A stretch of DNA of 64,000 nt from Chelatococcus sp. HY11 (lineage in GTDB: Bacteria; Pseudomonadota; Alphaproteobacteria; Rhizobiales; Beijerinckiaceae), in assembly GCF_018398335.1 (NCBI RefSeq), contig NZ_JAHBRX010000001.1:2658001-2722000 (forward strand), given 5' to 3'. This document shows positions 26,304-35,087 of this stretch, piece after piece; position 1 is the stretch's first letter, and each line of letters begins with the position of its first letter. The notes below the pieces were generated by a model that saw only the letters and a list, made by a program, of their open reading frames with translations, was not told where the DNA came from and searched no databases. Position numbers and translations under genes: made by a program.

Positions 26304-27487
26304 TTGACGCGACGCAGAAGACGACGGACCCAGGGATGGCTCCCCGCCGCATCCGGCTCGGCATGGTCGGCGGCGGCGAGGGGGCCTTCATCGGCGCCGT
26401 CCATCGCATGGCGGCCCGCCTCGATGGTGACTATGACCTCGTTGCCGGCGCACTGTCCTCGACGCCTGAGAAATCCCTGCGCTCGGGCGCGGCGCTCGGG
26501 CTTGATCCCGCCCGCGCCTATCCCGACTTCGCCACTATGGCGCGAGCCGAGGCCGCGCGGCCGGATGGCATCGACGCCGTTTCGATCGTCACGCCGAACC
26601 ACCGGCATGCTCCGGCGGCGCTGGCCTTCCTGGAGCAAGGCATCCACGTCATCTGCGACAAGCCGCTGGCCACGAGCCTCGCGGAGGCAACGGCTCTGCG
26701 AGATGCCGCCATGAAAAGTGGGATCATCTTCGCCGTGACCTACAACTATTCCGGCTATCCCATGGTACGGCAGGCGCGCGCCATGATCGCCGACGGGGAG
26801 ATCGGCGCCGTCAGGGTCATACAGGTTGAATATGCCCAGGACTGGCTGAGCGAGCCGATCGAGCAAAGCGGCCAGAAGCAGGCGGCTTGGCGCACGGACC
26901 CTGCGCAGTCCGGCGCCGGCGGCGCCATCGGCGACATCGGCACGCATGCCTATCAGCTCGCCCATTTCATGAGCGGGCTCGATCCTGTCGCCCTGAGCGC
27001 GGAATTGACCAGCTTCGTCCCCGGCCGGCGGCTCGACGACAATGTCCAGGTCAACCTGCGCTATGCCAACGGCGCACGTGGCACGCTCTGGGCAAGCCAG
27101 GTCGCGCCCGGCAACGAGAACGGACTGCGTATCCGCATCTATGGCGAGAAAGGCGGGCTCGAATGGGCGCAGGAACATCCCAACCAGTTGAGATGGTCGC
27201 CGCTCGGTGAGCCGCCACGCGTCATCGCGCGCGGGGCGCCGGGCGCGAATGCACCGGCCGCGCGGGTCACACGCGTGCCATCCGGGCATCCGGAAGGCTA
27301 TCTGGAGGCCTTCGCGACCCTTTATACGGAAGTTGCGCGCGCCATCCGTGCCAGCCAGGCGGGCGCTGCCCTCCCCGCCGAGGTGGACTTTCCAACCATC
27401 GCGGACGGCGTTGCCGGCATGGCCTTCATCGAGGCCGCGGTCGCCTCGTCCCGCAACGACGGACGCTGGACCACGATCGAGGCGTGA
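26300..27487 (+). CDS. Gfo/Idh/MocA family oxidoreductase
   Basis: A 395-residue NAD(P)-dependent sugar or inositol dehydrogenase. The Rossmann loop is RLGMVGGGEGAFIG (about residues 16-29), the family EKP-type motif appears as CDKPLATSLAEA near residue 120, and the catalytic-region motif is GAGGAIGDIGTHAYQLAHF with the conserved Asp-x-x-x-His. ATG 26300 overlaps the isomerase gene by 4 bases. It probably oxidises the sugar imported by the upstream transporter. Confidence 0.92.
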   Translation: MIDATQKTTDPGMAPRRIRLGMVGGGEGAFIGAVHRMAARLDGDYDLVAGALSSTPEKSLRSGAALGLDPARAYPDFATMARAEAARPDGIDAVSIVTPNHRHAPAALAFLEQGIHVICDKPLATSLAEATALRDAAMKSGIIFAVTYNYSGYPMVRQARAMIADGEIGAVRVIQVEYAQDWLSEPIEQSGQKQAAWRTDPAQSGAGGAIGDIGTHAYQLAHFMSGLDPVALSAELTSFVPGRRLDDNVQVNLRYANGARGTLWASQVAPGNENGLRIRIYGEKGGLEWAQEHPNQLRWSPLGEPPRVIARGAPGANAPAARVTRVPSGHPEGYLEAFATLYTEVARAIRASQAGAALPAEVDFPTIADGVAGMAFIEAAVASSRNDGRWTTIEA

Positions 27488-27608
27488 GGCCCATAGCGTC
27501 TGCACCACTCACGATGTCCGACACCGGCTTTTGCCGGAACGTCCGGCCGTCCTTCGCGGTTAAAGATGGACATCGCGTTCGATACGCGCCGTCCAGAGGA
27601 GAGGCAGG

Positions 27609-27947
27609 ATGTCCGAACTCCGCGAGGGCCATGGTCGATGGCCGCGAACCATCTTCGGCAGAAGCGGCGTCACCATGTTTGGGGCAGCCGCGCTTCTCTT
27701 GGGAGCTGGCCTCGCCATGGGGGGCCACGCAGCCGCGGGCCCTGCCTGGCCTGGGTTATCCGATGGGAGCAGCGGCGAGGTCGCCCTGATCAAAACCGAG
27801 CAGAAAAAGAAGAAAAAGGTATATCGCAACCGCCAAGCCGTACCACAGCAATGCCGCCCGTGGTGTCCGCGTGACACAAACCCGTGCGATCCGCCGGATT
27901 TCAAGATCGCGGACGGACGCTGCGACTGGCGCGATGAATTCTGGTAG
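27609..27947 (+). CDS. Small secreted Cys-containing protein of unknown function
   Basis: Not recognised. A 112-residue frame with a good ribosome-binding site (AGGAGAGGCAGG) before the ATG. A hydrophobic segment (about residues 20-42, MFGAAALLLGAGLAMGGHAAA) looks like a signal peptide ending AAAG. A run of five Lys follows (EQKKKKKVY), then a tail with four Cys (QCRPWCPRDTNPCDPPDF, ending DGRCDW) that suggests two disulfides in the periplasm. It stands alone after the sugar operon. The coding case rests on the start site and signal peptide. Confidence 0.6.
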   Translation: MSELREGHGRWPRTIFGRSGVTMFGAAALLLGAGLAMGGHAAAGPAWPGLSDGSSGEVALIKTEQKKKKKVYRNRQAVPQQCRPWCPRDTNPCDPPDFKIADGRCDWRDEFW

Positions 27948-28050
27948 ACGCCGCTCGCCGGCTTGTCGCATCAGGCCGGCCAGCGCAAAAACGCACGCCC
28001 AAAAAAGGCATGCCCCTGCAAGGAGATGCAGAGGCTAAAGCGCTGATGCT

Positions 28051-28440
28051 TCAGCGCATGATCATACGCGGGCGGACACGCTCGACGATGACCTCACGGC
28101 GGGGAGCCATGGTACGCGAGCGCGGCGACGACGCCTGAGGAATGGAGATCGAGAGCCGCGGACGGGTCACGGTTGCCTTGAAGGCGATGGCCTGCTCACG
28201 GACTTCTTCCTCGCTACACCCCATGAGGCCAGCGGCGATACTGATCCGATCCTCGAAGCGATCGGCCAGGTCCATCGCAGCCTCGAAGGCTTCCCGAATG
28301 GTCGGGGGCTCATGCCGAGGACGCAAAATGCGTGGGGGCTGCTCTGTTCTCGCTTTCAACGATCCTACTCCGAAACATTCATGCACCGCGGTCACTGGCG
28401 ATGCGACAACCAACGACTCATCTTTAATGCTGCGACGCAC
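28051..28440 (-). CDS. Hypothetical protein
   Basis: Not recognised. A 129-residue frame from a GTG start. The middle (about residues 48-88, PPTIREAFEAAMDLADRFED, then GCSEEEVREQAIAF) reads as two amphipathic helices with a normal residue mix, while the C-terminus is basic and Arg/Met-rich. The start is uncertain because no ATG precedes the helical part. The opposite-strand frame is Ser/Arg-rich and looks like a shadow. Monocistronic. Confidence 0.5.
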   Translation of the reverse strand: MRRSIKDESLVVASPVTAVHECFGVGSLKARTEQPPRILRPRHEPPTIREAFEAAMDLADRFEDRISIAAGLMGCSEEEVREQAIAFKATVTRPRLSISIPQASSPRSRTMAPRREVIVERVRPRMIMR

Positions 28441-28680
28441 AAACTGCTAGTGCGTTGCAGCACCAATCGGTCAGATTTCGTATGAAATGCCCGAAAACAT
28501 AGGAAATATGGCTTTTGATGGGCAGGGTTGCACCTCACGCATAGCCCAGAGCAACCTCCGCTTGCCGCTTCCACGTTACCGCACCGCAAAATCCTTCCGG
28601 CTTGACCCTGACGGCTGATCACCGCATGGATGCCGCCAGGCATCGCGTGGCACGCGCGACCGCCGAAAACGCGGTAAAAA

Positions 28681-28702
28681 CCCGGCCAGGACGCCGGCCG
28701 GG
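28681..28702 (+). terminator. GC-rich hairpin upstream of the FAA-hydrolase gene
   Basis: CCCGGCC and GGCCGGG pair around an 8-base loop, about 20 bases before the FAA-hydrolase family start codon. An A5 run precedes it, so on the minus strand it would be followed by T5 and could act as a terminator in that direction. Confidence 0.4.
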
Positions 28703-28722
28703 CAGCATGGGATGGACGAGTG

Positions 28723-29937
28723 ATGACAGCGACTTCAGGACATCAGACACATGACGCGGCGATGCGCAGCCGTGTCACACTCGCATCCACCCTTCCGGAT
28801 GACGCGGGCAAGGCCGCATTGGCTGGACGCGTCTTTCGTCCGGATGTCGGCGGCCCGTCCATCGTCGCCGTCCGCGACGGTGAACTGATCGACATCACCG
28901 CCGAATTCCCCACGATGCGCGATCTGTGCGAGGCCCCCGATCCGGCGGCCGCGCTGCGCGAGGCCGATGGCGAGCCGCTGGGGCCGCTTGACTCCCTGCT
29001 CACGAACACAATCCCCGACGGCCGTAGTGCCACCGAACCCTGGCTGCTCGCCCCCATCGACCTGCAGGCCATCAAGGCGGCGGGCGTCACCTTCGCCGTC
29101 TCGATGCTGGAACGCGTGATCGAAGAGCGGGCCCGCGGCGACGCCACCGCCGCTGCCGCCATCCGCACGGAGATCGTGAGCCTGGTCGGCGAGGACTTTG
29201 CCAAGCTCAAACCCGGCTCCCCGGAAGCCATGCGTCTCAAGGAGGTGCTGCTCGCGCAGGGTGCCTGGAGCCAGTATCTGGAAGTCGGCATAGGCCCGGA
29301 TGCGGAAATCTTCACCAAGGCCCAACCGCTTTCCGCTGTTGGCACCGGCATGGATGCGGGCATCCATCCGATGTCCACCTGGAACAATCCGGAGCCGGAG
29401 GTCGTGCTCGCGGTTGCCTCCACGGGCCGCATCGTCGGCGCGACGCTCGGCAACGACGTCAATCTGCGCGACGTCGAGGGCCGGTCGGCGCTTCTCCTGT
29501 CGAAGGCCAAGGACAACAACGCGAGCTGCGCGATCGGGCCTTTCCTGCGCTTCTTCGACGCCGACTTCACGCTGGACGACATCCGTCGCATGAACGTCAC
29601 GCTGACCGTCGAGGGGCCGGAAGGCTTTCGGCTCGATGGCTTCTCGACCATCGAGAAGATCAGCCGTGACCCCGCCGATCTCGTCGGACAGATGCTCGGC
29701 AAGCACCACCACTACCCCGACGGCGCCGTGCTCTTCCTCGGCACGCTCTTCGCGCCGGTGGAGGATCGCGACGCGCCCGGCAAGGGCTTCACGCACAAGC
29801 AAGACGACATCGTCACCATCGCGACGCCCCAGCTTGGCCGGCTCGTCAACCGCATTCGCCATACGGATCGCTGCGAGCCTTGGAGCTTCGGCTTCGCCGA
29901 CCTGATGCGCAATCTGGCCGGACGCGGGCTTCTGTAA
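28723..29937 (+). CDS. Fumarylacetoacetate hydrolase (FAH) family protein
   Basis: A protein of about 404 residues with the FAH fold in its C-terminal half. The metal ligands are in NNPEPEVVLAV (Glu-x-Glu), with GNDVNLRDVEG and SKAKDNNASCAIGPFL following, as in 2-keto-3-deoxy sugar acid hydrolases and dehydratases of this family. The family acts on 2-oxo or 2,4-dioxo acids using Mg2+ or Mn2+. The N-terminal 80 residues form the usual lid or cap. ATG 28723 is preferred to the overlapping GTG at 28720. It is alone, so the substrate is open; sugar acid degradation is plausible given the sugar operon nearby. Confidence 0.88.
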   Translation: MTATSGHQTHDAAMRSRVTLASTLPDDAGKAALAGRVFRPDVGGPSIVAVRDGELIDITAEFPTMRDLCEAPDPAAALREADGEPLGPLDSLLTNTIPDGRSATEPWLLAPIDLQAIKAAGVTFAVSMLERVIEERARGDATAAAAIRTEIVSLVGEDFAKLKPGSPEAMRLKEVLLAQGAWSQYLEVGIGPDAEIFTKAQPLSAVGTGMDAGIHPMSTWNNPEPEVVLAVASTGRIVGATLGNDVNLRDVEGRSALLLSKAKDNNASCAIGPFLRFFDADFTLDDIRRMNVTLTVEGPEGFRLDGFSTIEKISRDPADLVGQMLGKHHHYPDGAVLFLGTLFAPVEDRDAPGKGFTHKQDDIVTIATPQLGRLVNRIRHTDRCEPWSFGFADLMRNLAGRGLL

Positions 29938-29952
29938 AGCTCGCGCTTCTGG

Positions 29953-30762
29953 TTAAAGCTCTGCGTAGGCGGGTGTCGATGTGCCCGGCACCCACCTACC
30001 GAGACTGCGCAAGCCACCATTCAGGCCCGCCCTGATTCCCGTGGAGCAACAGCCCACGATCCCAGCTACAGAGCAACGCGAGGCCAAGTCTGGGGCTCCC
30101 ACGAGATAAGTGTAGCCGGCTCCCAAAGCCGTTACCAAACTGTCCACCAGGCCCGCTGCCAGGCCCCAGAGGATTGTCTTGCAGCCAACACCCGCAGCCG
30201 GCTCGGGCCATTCCAACGTCCTGTCGTAGCGATTCATCGCGAAATGCGCGATCGCCGTCGTCGCGAAGGTCGCTCCCAGGTCAATCGCGATAAAAACGGC
30301 CATCGATGCCCCCGCTGGAACATAGGCTGCGACGAGAACCGCCTTTGCCGTCTCCGTCAAAATGGCGACGCCGAGCAGAATGTGATCGACATGGACGTTG
30401 GGGCGCGGAAGGGGACGGTCCGTCGGCAATAACAGGGATGTCATCCGACCGCGGATGGGGGTTACGATCCCAGCCTGGGCCATCCCCCAAAGCGGCTGTA
30501 TCGCCATTCGCCCCAAAGTCTTGCCAACGAGCGCGGCGCCCGTTCCGCCTTGTCCGGCCAGTCGGGCGCCGATATCGCTGCAACCCAGAACCGCGGTCGT
30601 CCCAGCCGCAGAAGATAATGCGGCGGGAACAGCTTCTGCCAACGCATGACGGATCTGGAGGGCGAGCTGATGTCCGCGCTCACTCTGCCGGACATCAATG
30701 GCACCGTAAGACAGGGACGATCCGCGTTGATATAAAAGAGGAATGTGAGATGCGCCTTCCAA
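29953..30762 (-). CDS. Orphan hydrophobic protein of unknown function
   Basis: Not recognised. A 269-residue frame from a TTG start with GAGG about 12 bases upstream. It contains Gly/Ala-rich hydrophobic stretches (about residues 125-175 and 195-225) that could be membrane helices or buried helices, and no catalytic motif that I can identify. Base composition is less GC-rich than the neighbours, and the 130 bases upstream are extremely AT-rich, which points to recent transfer. It might be a membrane protein or an effector-like protein; neither is shown. Confidence 0.5.
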   Translation of the reverse strand: MEGASHIPLLYQRGSSLSYGAIDVRQSERGHQLALQIRHALAEAVPAALSSAAGTTAVLGCSDIGARLAGQGGTGAALVGKTLGRMAIQPLWGMAQAGIVTPIRGRMTSLLLPTDRPLPRPNVHVDHILLGVAILTETAKAVLVAAYVPAGASMAVFIAIDLGATFATTAIAHFAMNRYDRTLEWPEPAAGVGCKTILWGLAAGLVDSLVTALGAGYTYLVGAPDLASRCSVAGIVGCCSTGIRAGLNGGLRSLGRWVPGTSTPAYAEL

Positions 30763-30764
30763 AA

Positions 30765-30891
30765 TAAATCACGCCTCAAAACAGAAAAATTTAATACTTA
30801 AATTTCAACTACCATGATTCCGTATTATTTTATAAGAAAACAAGAATTATAATATTATTACGCGATATATCTATATAACTACATCTGCCAC
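30765..30891. other. Very AT-rich spacer
   Basis: About 130 bases are dominated by A and T, including TATTATTTTATAAGA and ATATATCTATATAAC, in a genome otherwise GC-rich throughout. It lies upstream of the orphan gene and downstream of the LysR gene, and probably holds the promoter of the orphan gene. Confidence 0.7.
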
Positions 30892-31797
30892 TCACATATC
30901 AGGCCTTGCACACTGGGCAAGAAGCCAATCCCGAAACGCCAGAACTGCTGGACGCTCGGCCTTTTCCTCCGGGTAAACGAGGTAATAGGCCTCGCTGCTC
31001 ATAAACGGCCTTTCGAAGGGCACGGCCAGCGCGCCCGAGCGGATCTCGTCCTCAACGAGGAAATGCGGGACAATGGCGGCGCCGAGGCCGGCGCAGGCAG
31101 CCTGCGCGACCATCGCGAACTGCTCGAAGCGCGGCCCCATCACCGCGCTTTCCGTCGGCAGCCCCTGCGCCTGCAGCCAGTTCTTCCAGGCATGCGGGCG
31201 CGTTGCCTGCTGCAGCAGCGGCACGCCGAGGAGATCGGCGGGTTCGCGCAAATGAAAGCGCGCGATCATCTCCGGGCTCGCGACGGGCACGATAACCTCG
31301 CCCATCAGGCGATGGAGCCGCGCGCCGGGCCAGACCGGATCGCCGAAATGGATCGCCGCGTCGAGGCCCTCGGGCTTGAAATCGAAGGGCACGAGACGCG
31401 TGGCGAAATTGACCGTGACGCCGGGATAGGCTTGGAAAAACCCCGGAAGGCGCGGAATGAGCCAGCGCGTCCCGAAGGTGGGCAGGATCGCGAGGTTGAG
31501 CACGCCGCCCGTCCCGCGAAAAGCCATGGCATTGATGGTCGCAGCGGAAAGCTGCCGGAGACTGTCGCGGATGTCAGCGGCATAGGCGGCGCCAGCCGGC
31601 GTCAAAGTCACCCGCTGACGCACGCGCTCGAACAGCTTCAGACCGAGCTGGCCCTCGATCAGCGCGACCTGTCGGCTCACAGCCCCCTGGGTGAGGTTGA
31701 GCTCCTCGGCGGCCTTGGTGAAGCTGCCGTGGCGCGCGGCCGCCTCGAAGGCCGTGAGGGCCGCCAGCGGTGGTATCGAGAGACGATGCTTGTGCAT
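30892..31797 (-). CDS. LysR-family regulator (GcvA-like)
   Basis: A 301-residue LysR regulator. The winged helix is at residues 8-66 (LAALTAFEAAARHGSFTKAA, then LNLTQGAVSRQVALIEGQLG), and the effector domain follows. PPLAALTAFEAAARHGSFTKAAEEL-type starts are typical of the GcvA subgroup. It is divergent from the aldehyde dehydrogenase and glutaryl-CoA dehydrogenase genes across a 281-base spacer and is therefore their likely activator, as GcdR is for gcdHG in pseudomonads. Confidence 0.9.
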   Translation of the reverse strand: MHKHRLSIPPLAALTAFEAAARHGSFTKAAEELNLTQGAVSRQVALIEGQLGLKLFERVRQRVTLTPAGAAYAADIRDSLRQLSAATINAMAFRGTGGVLNLAILPTFGTRWLIPRLPGFFQAYPGVTVNFATRLVPFDFKPEGLDAAIHFGDPVWPGARLHRLMGEVIVPVASPEMIARFHLREPADLLGVPLLQQATRPHAWKNWLQAQGLPTESAVMGPRFEQFAMVAQAACAGLGAAIVPHFLVEDEIRSGALAVPFERPFMSSEAYYLVYPEEKAERPAVLAFRDWLLAQCARPDM

Positions 31798-32024
31798 GAA
31801 ATGACCTTACAACGGATCGAGATCATTCCAAGCGTTCATGACTTGGTGAAAACATATCGGTTGAAAGCCCGGCCGCGGACCGTCATTGTCCAGGCAAGAA
31901 TGGCGGAAGGTGGGGCCGGATATAGCCAATTCTCGCTGGGAGATGGCTTGTCGTTTTCTACAATCCGCAAGCTTCGGGCGATCTTCCAGGCCGCCGGTGA
32001 CGACGTAATCCATGCCGCCCAAAC

Positions 32025-32045
32025 GGCGCCTTGTCCCAAGGCGCC
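32025..32045. promoter_or_regulatory. Perfect palindrome before the aldehyde dehydrogenase gene
   Basis: GGCGCCTTG-TCC-CAAGGCGCC, a perfect 9-base stem with a 3-base loop, ends 34 bases before the chosen ATG at 32079. It may be a regulator site or an RNA hairpin in the leader. It is too GC-rich in the centre to be a standard LysR T-N11-A box. Confidence 0.45.
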
Positions 32046-32078
32046 GCTATGCGCGTAGACAACAAGGTTGGACCAACG

Positions 32079-33608
32079 ATGCCCTCAGCGATCTCCCCGG
32101 TCAAAGATGAAGTGCTTGCCATCCTGAGCCGCCTGGGGGTGACGGACAAGGTCTACGGCGCTACGGGGCTCGCCGCGCGCTCACCCATCACCGGAGAGAC
32201 GATCGCGACGCTGCGCGAGGACGACAAGGCATCGACGGCAGCCGCCATCGGCCGCGCCGACGAAGCCTTCAGGGCCTGGCGCCTCGTCCCCGCCCCCCGT
32301 CGCGGCGAACTGGTGCGCCTTCTCGGCGAGGAGCTGCGTGCCGCCAAGACCGACCTTGGCCGCCTCGTCACCATCGAGGCCGGCAAGATCACCTCAGAGG
32401 GCCTCGGCGAGGTCCAGGAGATGATCGACATCTGCGATTTCGCCGTCGGCCTGTCGCGCCAGCTCTACGGTCTGACGATCGCCACCGAGCGTCCCGACCA
32501 TCGGATGATGGAGACATGGCACCCGCTCGGCGTCTGCGGCGTCATCTCGGCCTTCAATTTCCCCGTCGCCGTCTGGTCGTGGAACGCGGCGCTCGCCTTC
32601 GTCTGCGGTGATTCCGTGGTCTGGAAGCCGTCAGAGAAGACCCCGCTGACGGCACTCGCCGTCGAAGCCATCTTCAACCGCGCCGCCGCGCGCTTCGGCG
32701 AGGTCCCGGCCGGCCTGCTTGAAGTCATCATCGGAGGTCGCGAGGCCGGAGAAGCGCTGGTCGAGGACGTCCGCGTCCCTCTCGTCTCCGCCACGGGCTC
32801 CACGGCCATGGGCCGCAAGGTCGGTCCGAAGCTCGCGGAGCGCTTCGCGCGCGCCATTCTCGAGCTCGGCGGCAACAACGCCGCCATCGTCGCGCCGACG
32901 GCCGATCTCGACCTCGCGTTGCGCGGCATCGCCTTCGCCGCCATGGGCACCGCCGGCCAGCGCTGCACCACGCTGCGCCGCCTGTTCGTCCACGACAGCG
33001 TCTATGACGCGCTCGTGCCGCGCCTCGCCAAGGTCTACGGCAGCGTCTCCATCGGCGATCCGCGCACCACGGGCACCCTCGTCGGCCCGCTGATCGACAA
33101 GGCCGCCTTCGACGGCATGGAGAAGGCGCTCGCCGAAGTGAAGGCGCTCGGCGCCGCCGTGCACGGCGGCGGCCGCCGGGAGATCGGCGGGTCGGACGCC
33201 TGGTACGCCGCGCCGGCCCTCGTCGAGATGCCGGCACAGGCCGGCCCCATGCTCCACGAGACCTTCGCGCCGATCCTCTATGTCGTGCGCTACACGGATT
33301 TCGACGACGCGCTCGCGCAGCACAACGCGGTCGGCGCGGGGCTGTCGTCCTCAATCTTCACGCTCGACCTGCGCGAGGCAGAGCGCTTCGTTTCGGTCAC
33401 GGGCTCCGATTGCGGCATCGCCAATGTCAATATCGGCCCCTCGGGCGCGGAAATCGGCGGCGCCTTCGGTGGCGAGAAGGAAACGGGCGGCGGCCGCGAG
33501 GCCGGTTCCGACGCCTGGAAGTCCTATATGCGCCGCGCGACGAACACCATCAACTACGGCACGACCCTGCCGCTGGCCCAGGGCGTAACCTTCGACGTGG
33601 ACGCGTGA
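32079..33608 (+). CDS. Aldehyde dehydrogenase, ALDH7 (aminoadipate semialdehyde) type
   Basis: A 509-residue NAD(P)-dependent aldehyde dehydrogenase. The catalytic Cys is in GTAGQRCTTLRRLF and the Glu in ELGGNNAAIV; the cofactor loop is SATGSTAMGRKVG. GGNNA around the Glu, the KETGGGREAGSDAWK segment and the start EVLAILSRLGV resemble the ALDH7 family (AmaB, antiquitin), which oxidises 2-aminoadipate semialdehyde in lysine breakdown. ATG 32079 gives the normal length; in-frame starts at 32049 and 32031 would add residues not seen in the family. It is followed by gcdH, which supports a lysine to glutaryl-CoA route. Confidence 0.9.
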   Translation: MPSAISPVKDEVLAILSRLGVTDKVYGATGLAARSPITGETIATLREDDKASTAAAIGRADEAFRAWRLVPAPRRGELVRLLGEELRAAKTDLGRLVTIEAGKITSEGLGEVQEMIDICDFAVGLSRQLYGLTIATERPDHRMMETWHPLGVCGVISAFNFPVAVWSWNAALAFVCGDSVVWKPSEKTPLTALAVEAIFNRAAARFGEVPAGLLEVIIGGREAGEALVEDVRVPLVSATGSTAMGRKVGPKLAERFARAILELGGNNAAIVAPTADLDLALRGIAFAAMGTAGQRCTTLRRLFVHDSVYDALVPRLAKVYGSVSIGDPRTTGTLVGPLIDKAAFDGMEKALAEVKALGAAVHGGGRREIGGSDAWYAAPALVEMPAQAGPMLHETFAPILYVVRYTDFDDALAQHNAVGAGLSSSIFTLDLREAERFVSVTGSDCGIANVNIGPSGAEIGGAFGGEKETGGGREAGSDAWKSYMRRATNTINYGTTLPLAQGVTFDVDA

Positions 33609-33660
33609 GCCGAGAGGCTCCGCGCCGCTCCACCCCATCATGATCTGACGAGGCATTACA

Positions 33661-34851
33661 ATGAGCGACAAGAAGGGCTCCTTCGACTGGGCCGATCCGT
33701 TCCTGATCGAAAGCCAGCTGACCGACGACGAGCGGATGATCCGCGACACGGCCCATGCCTATGCGCAGGAGAAGCTCCAGCCGCGCATCCTGGAAGCCTA
33801 TGCCCATGAGAAGACCGATCGCGAGATCTTCAACGAGATGGGCGAGCTCGGCCTGCTCGGCGTGACCTTGCCGGAGGAATATGGCTGCGCGGCCGCGTCC
33901 TACGTGGCTTACGGGCTGGTCGCCCGCGAGGTGGAGCGTGTCGATTCCGGCTATCGCTCCATGATGAGCGTGCAGTCCTCGCTCGTGATGTACCCGATCT
34001 ATGCCTATGGCTCCGAGGAGCAGCGCGAGCGCTACCTGCCCAAGCTTGCCTCGGGCGAGTGGGTCGGCTGCTTCGGGCTGACCGAGCCGGACGCCGGCTC
34101 CGACCCGGGCGGCATGACCACCCGCGCCGAAAAGATCGATGGCGGCTACCGCCTGATCGGCACGAAGATGTGGATTTCCAACTCGCCGATCGCCGATGTC
34201 TTCGTAGTCTGGGCGAAGTCGGCCGCCCACGAGGGCCAGATCCGCGGCTTCGTGCTGGAGAAGGGCCTGAAGGGCCTCAGCGCACCGAAGATCGGCGGCA
34301 AGCTGTCGCTGCGCGCCTCCATCACCGGCGAGATCGTGATGGACGGCGTCGAGGTGCCGGAAAGCGCGCTTCTGCCGAACGTCTCCGGGCTGAAGGGACC
34401 GTTCGGCTGTCTCAACCGCGCCCGCTACGGCATCTCCTGGGGCGTGCTCGGCGCCGCCGAGGACTGCTGGCATCGCGCACGCCAGTATACGCTGGACCGC
34501 AAGCAGTTCGGCCGGCCGCTCGCCGCAACCCAGCTCGTCCAGAAGAAACTCGCCGACATGCAGACCGAGATTTCGCTCGGCCTGCAGGGGAGTTTGCGCG
34601 TCGGCCGCCTCTTCGACGAGGGCCGCATGGCCCCCGAGATGATCTCCCTTGTCAAGCGCAACAATTGCGGCAAGGCGCTCGACATCGCCCGCGTCGCCCG
34701 CGACATGCATGGCGGCAACGGCATCCAGGAAGAATTCCACGTCATGCGTCACGCGCAGAACCTGGAGACGGTCAACACCTATGAGGGCACGCACGACGTG
34801 CACGCGCTGATCCTCGGGCGCGCCCAGACGGGTATCCAGGCGTTCTTCTGA
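33661..34851 (+). CDS. gcdH: Glutaryl-CoA dehydrogenase
   Basis: A 396-residue acyl-CoA dehydrogenase that oxidises and decarboxylates glutaryl-CoA to crotonyl-CoA with FAD. The start [19 protein letters not shown], the catalytic Glu in [20 protein letters not shown] and the FAD-binding [17 protein letters not shown] are typical of GcdH. Its start is 52 bases after the aldehyde dehydrogenase gene. The CoA-transferase expected next (as in gcdHG) is separated from it by the repeat-framed DUF559 insert. Confidence 0.95.
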   Translation: MSDKKGSFDWADPFLIESQLTDDERMIRDTAHAYAQEKLQPRILEAYAHEKTDREIFNEMGELGLLGVTLPEEYGCAAASYVAYGLVAREVERVDSGYRSMMSVQSSLVMYPIYAYGSEEQRERYLPKLASGEWVGCFGLTEPDAGSDPGGMTTRAEKIDGGYRLIGTKMWISNSPIADVFVVWAKSAAHEGQIRGFVLEKGLKGLSAPKIGGKLSLRASITGEIVMDGVEVPESALLPNVSGLKGPFGCLNRARYGISWGVLGAAEDCWHRARQYTLDRKQFGRPLAATQLVQKKLADMQTEISLGLQGSLRVGRLFDEGRMAPEMISLVKRNNCGKALDIARVARDMHGGNGIQEEFHVMRHAQNLETVNTYEGTHDVHALILGRAQTGIQAFF

Positions 34852-34862
34852 GCGCCTTCGGG

Positions 34863-34911
34863 CCCCACCCGGCGGCTTCGCCGCCACCCTCCCCCAAAGG
34901 GGGGAGGGATC
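34863..34911 (-). repeat. Palindromic repeat type A, copy R1
   Basis: The two-hairpin unit in reverse: tail CCCCACCC, a hairpin GGCGGC-TTC-GCCGCC, then a hairpin CCCTCCCCC-AAA-GGGGGGAGGG and GATC. The same design in forward direction is copy F1. It begins 11 bases after the gcdH stop. Confidence 0.85.
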
Positions 34912-34970
34912 ATCCGAGCTAAACCGGACACGGCGATGCGATGAGCGACGCTGACGAGCGAGGCACCTCC

Positions 34971-35025
34971 GATCCCTCCCCTTCAGGGGAGGGTGGCCCG
35001 GCGCATCGCGCCGGGTCGGGTGGGG
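34971..35025 (+). repeat. Palindromic repeat type A, copy F1
   Basis: GATC, the hairpin CCCTCCCC-TTCA-GGGGAGGG, TGG, the hairpin CCCGGCGC-ATC-GCGCCGGG, then the tail TCGGGTGGGG. It is the mirror partner of R1 across a spacer of about 60 bases and lies just before the DUF559 coding core. Confidence 0.85.
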
Positions 35026-35087
35026 TTCCCCGCCGCCAACGTCGCTCGCCCCTCCCCACGACTCTTCCGCGCGGGTTGCGCCAGCAG

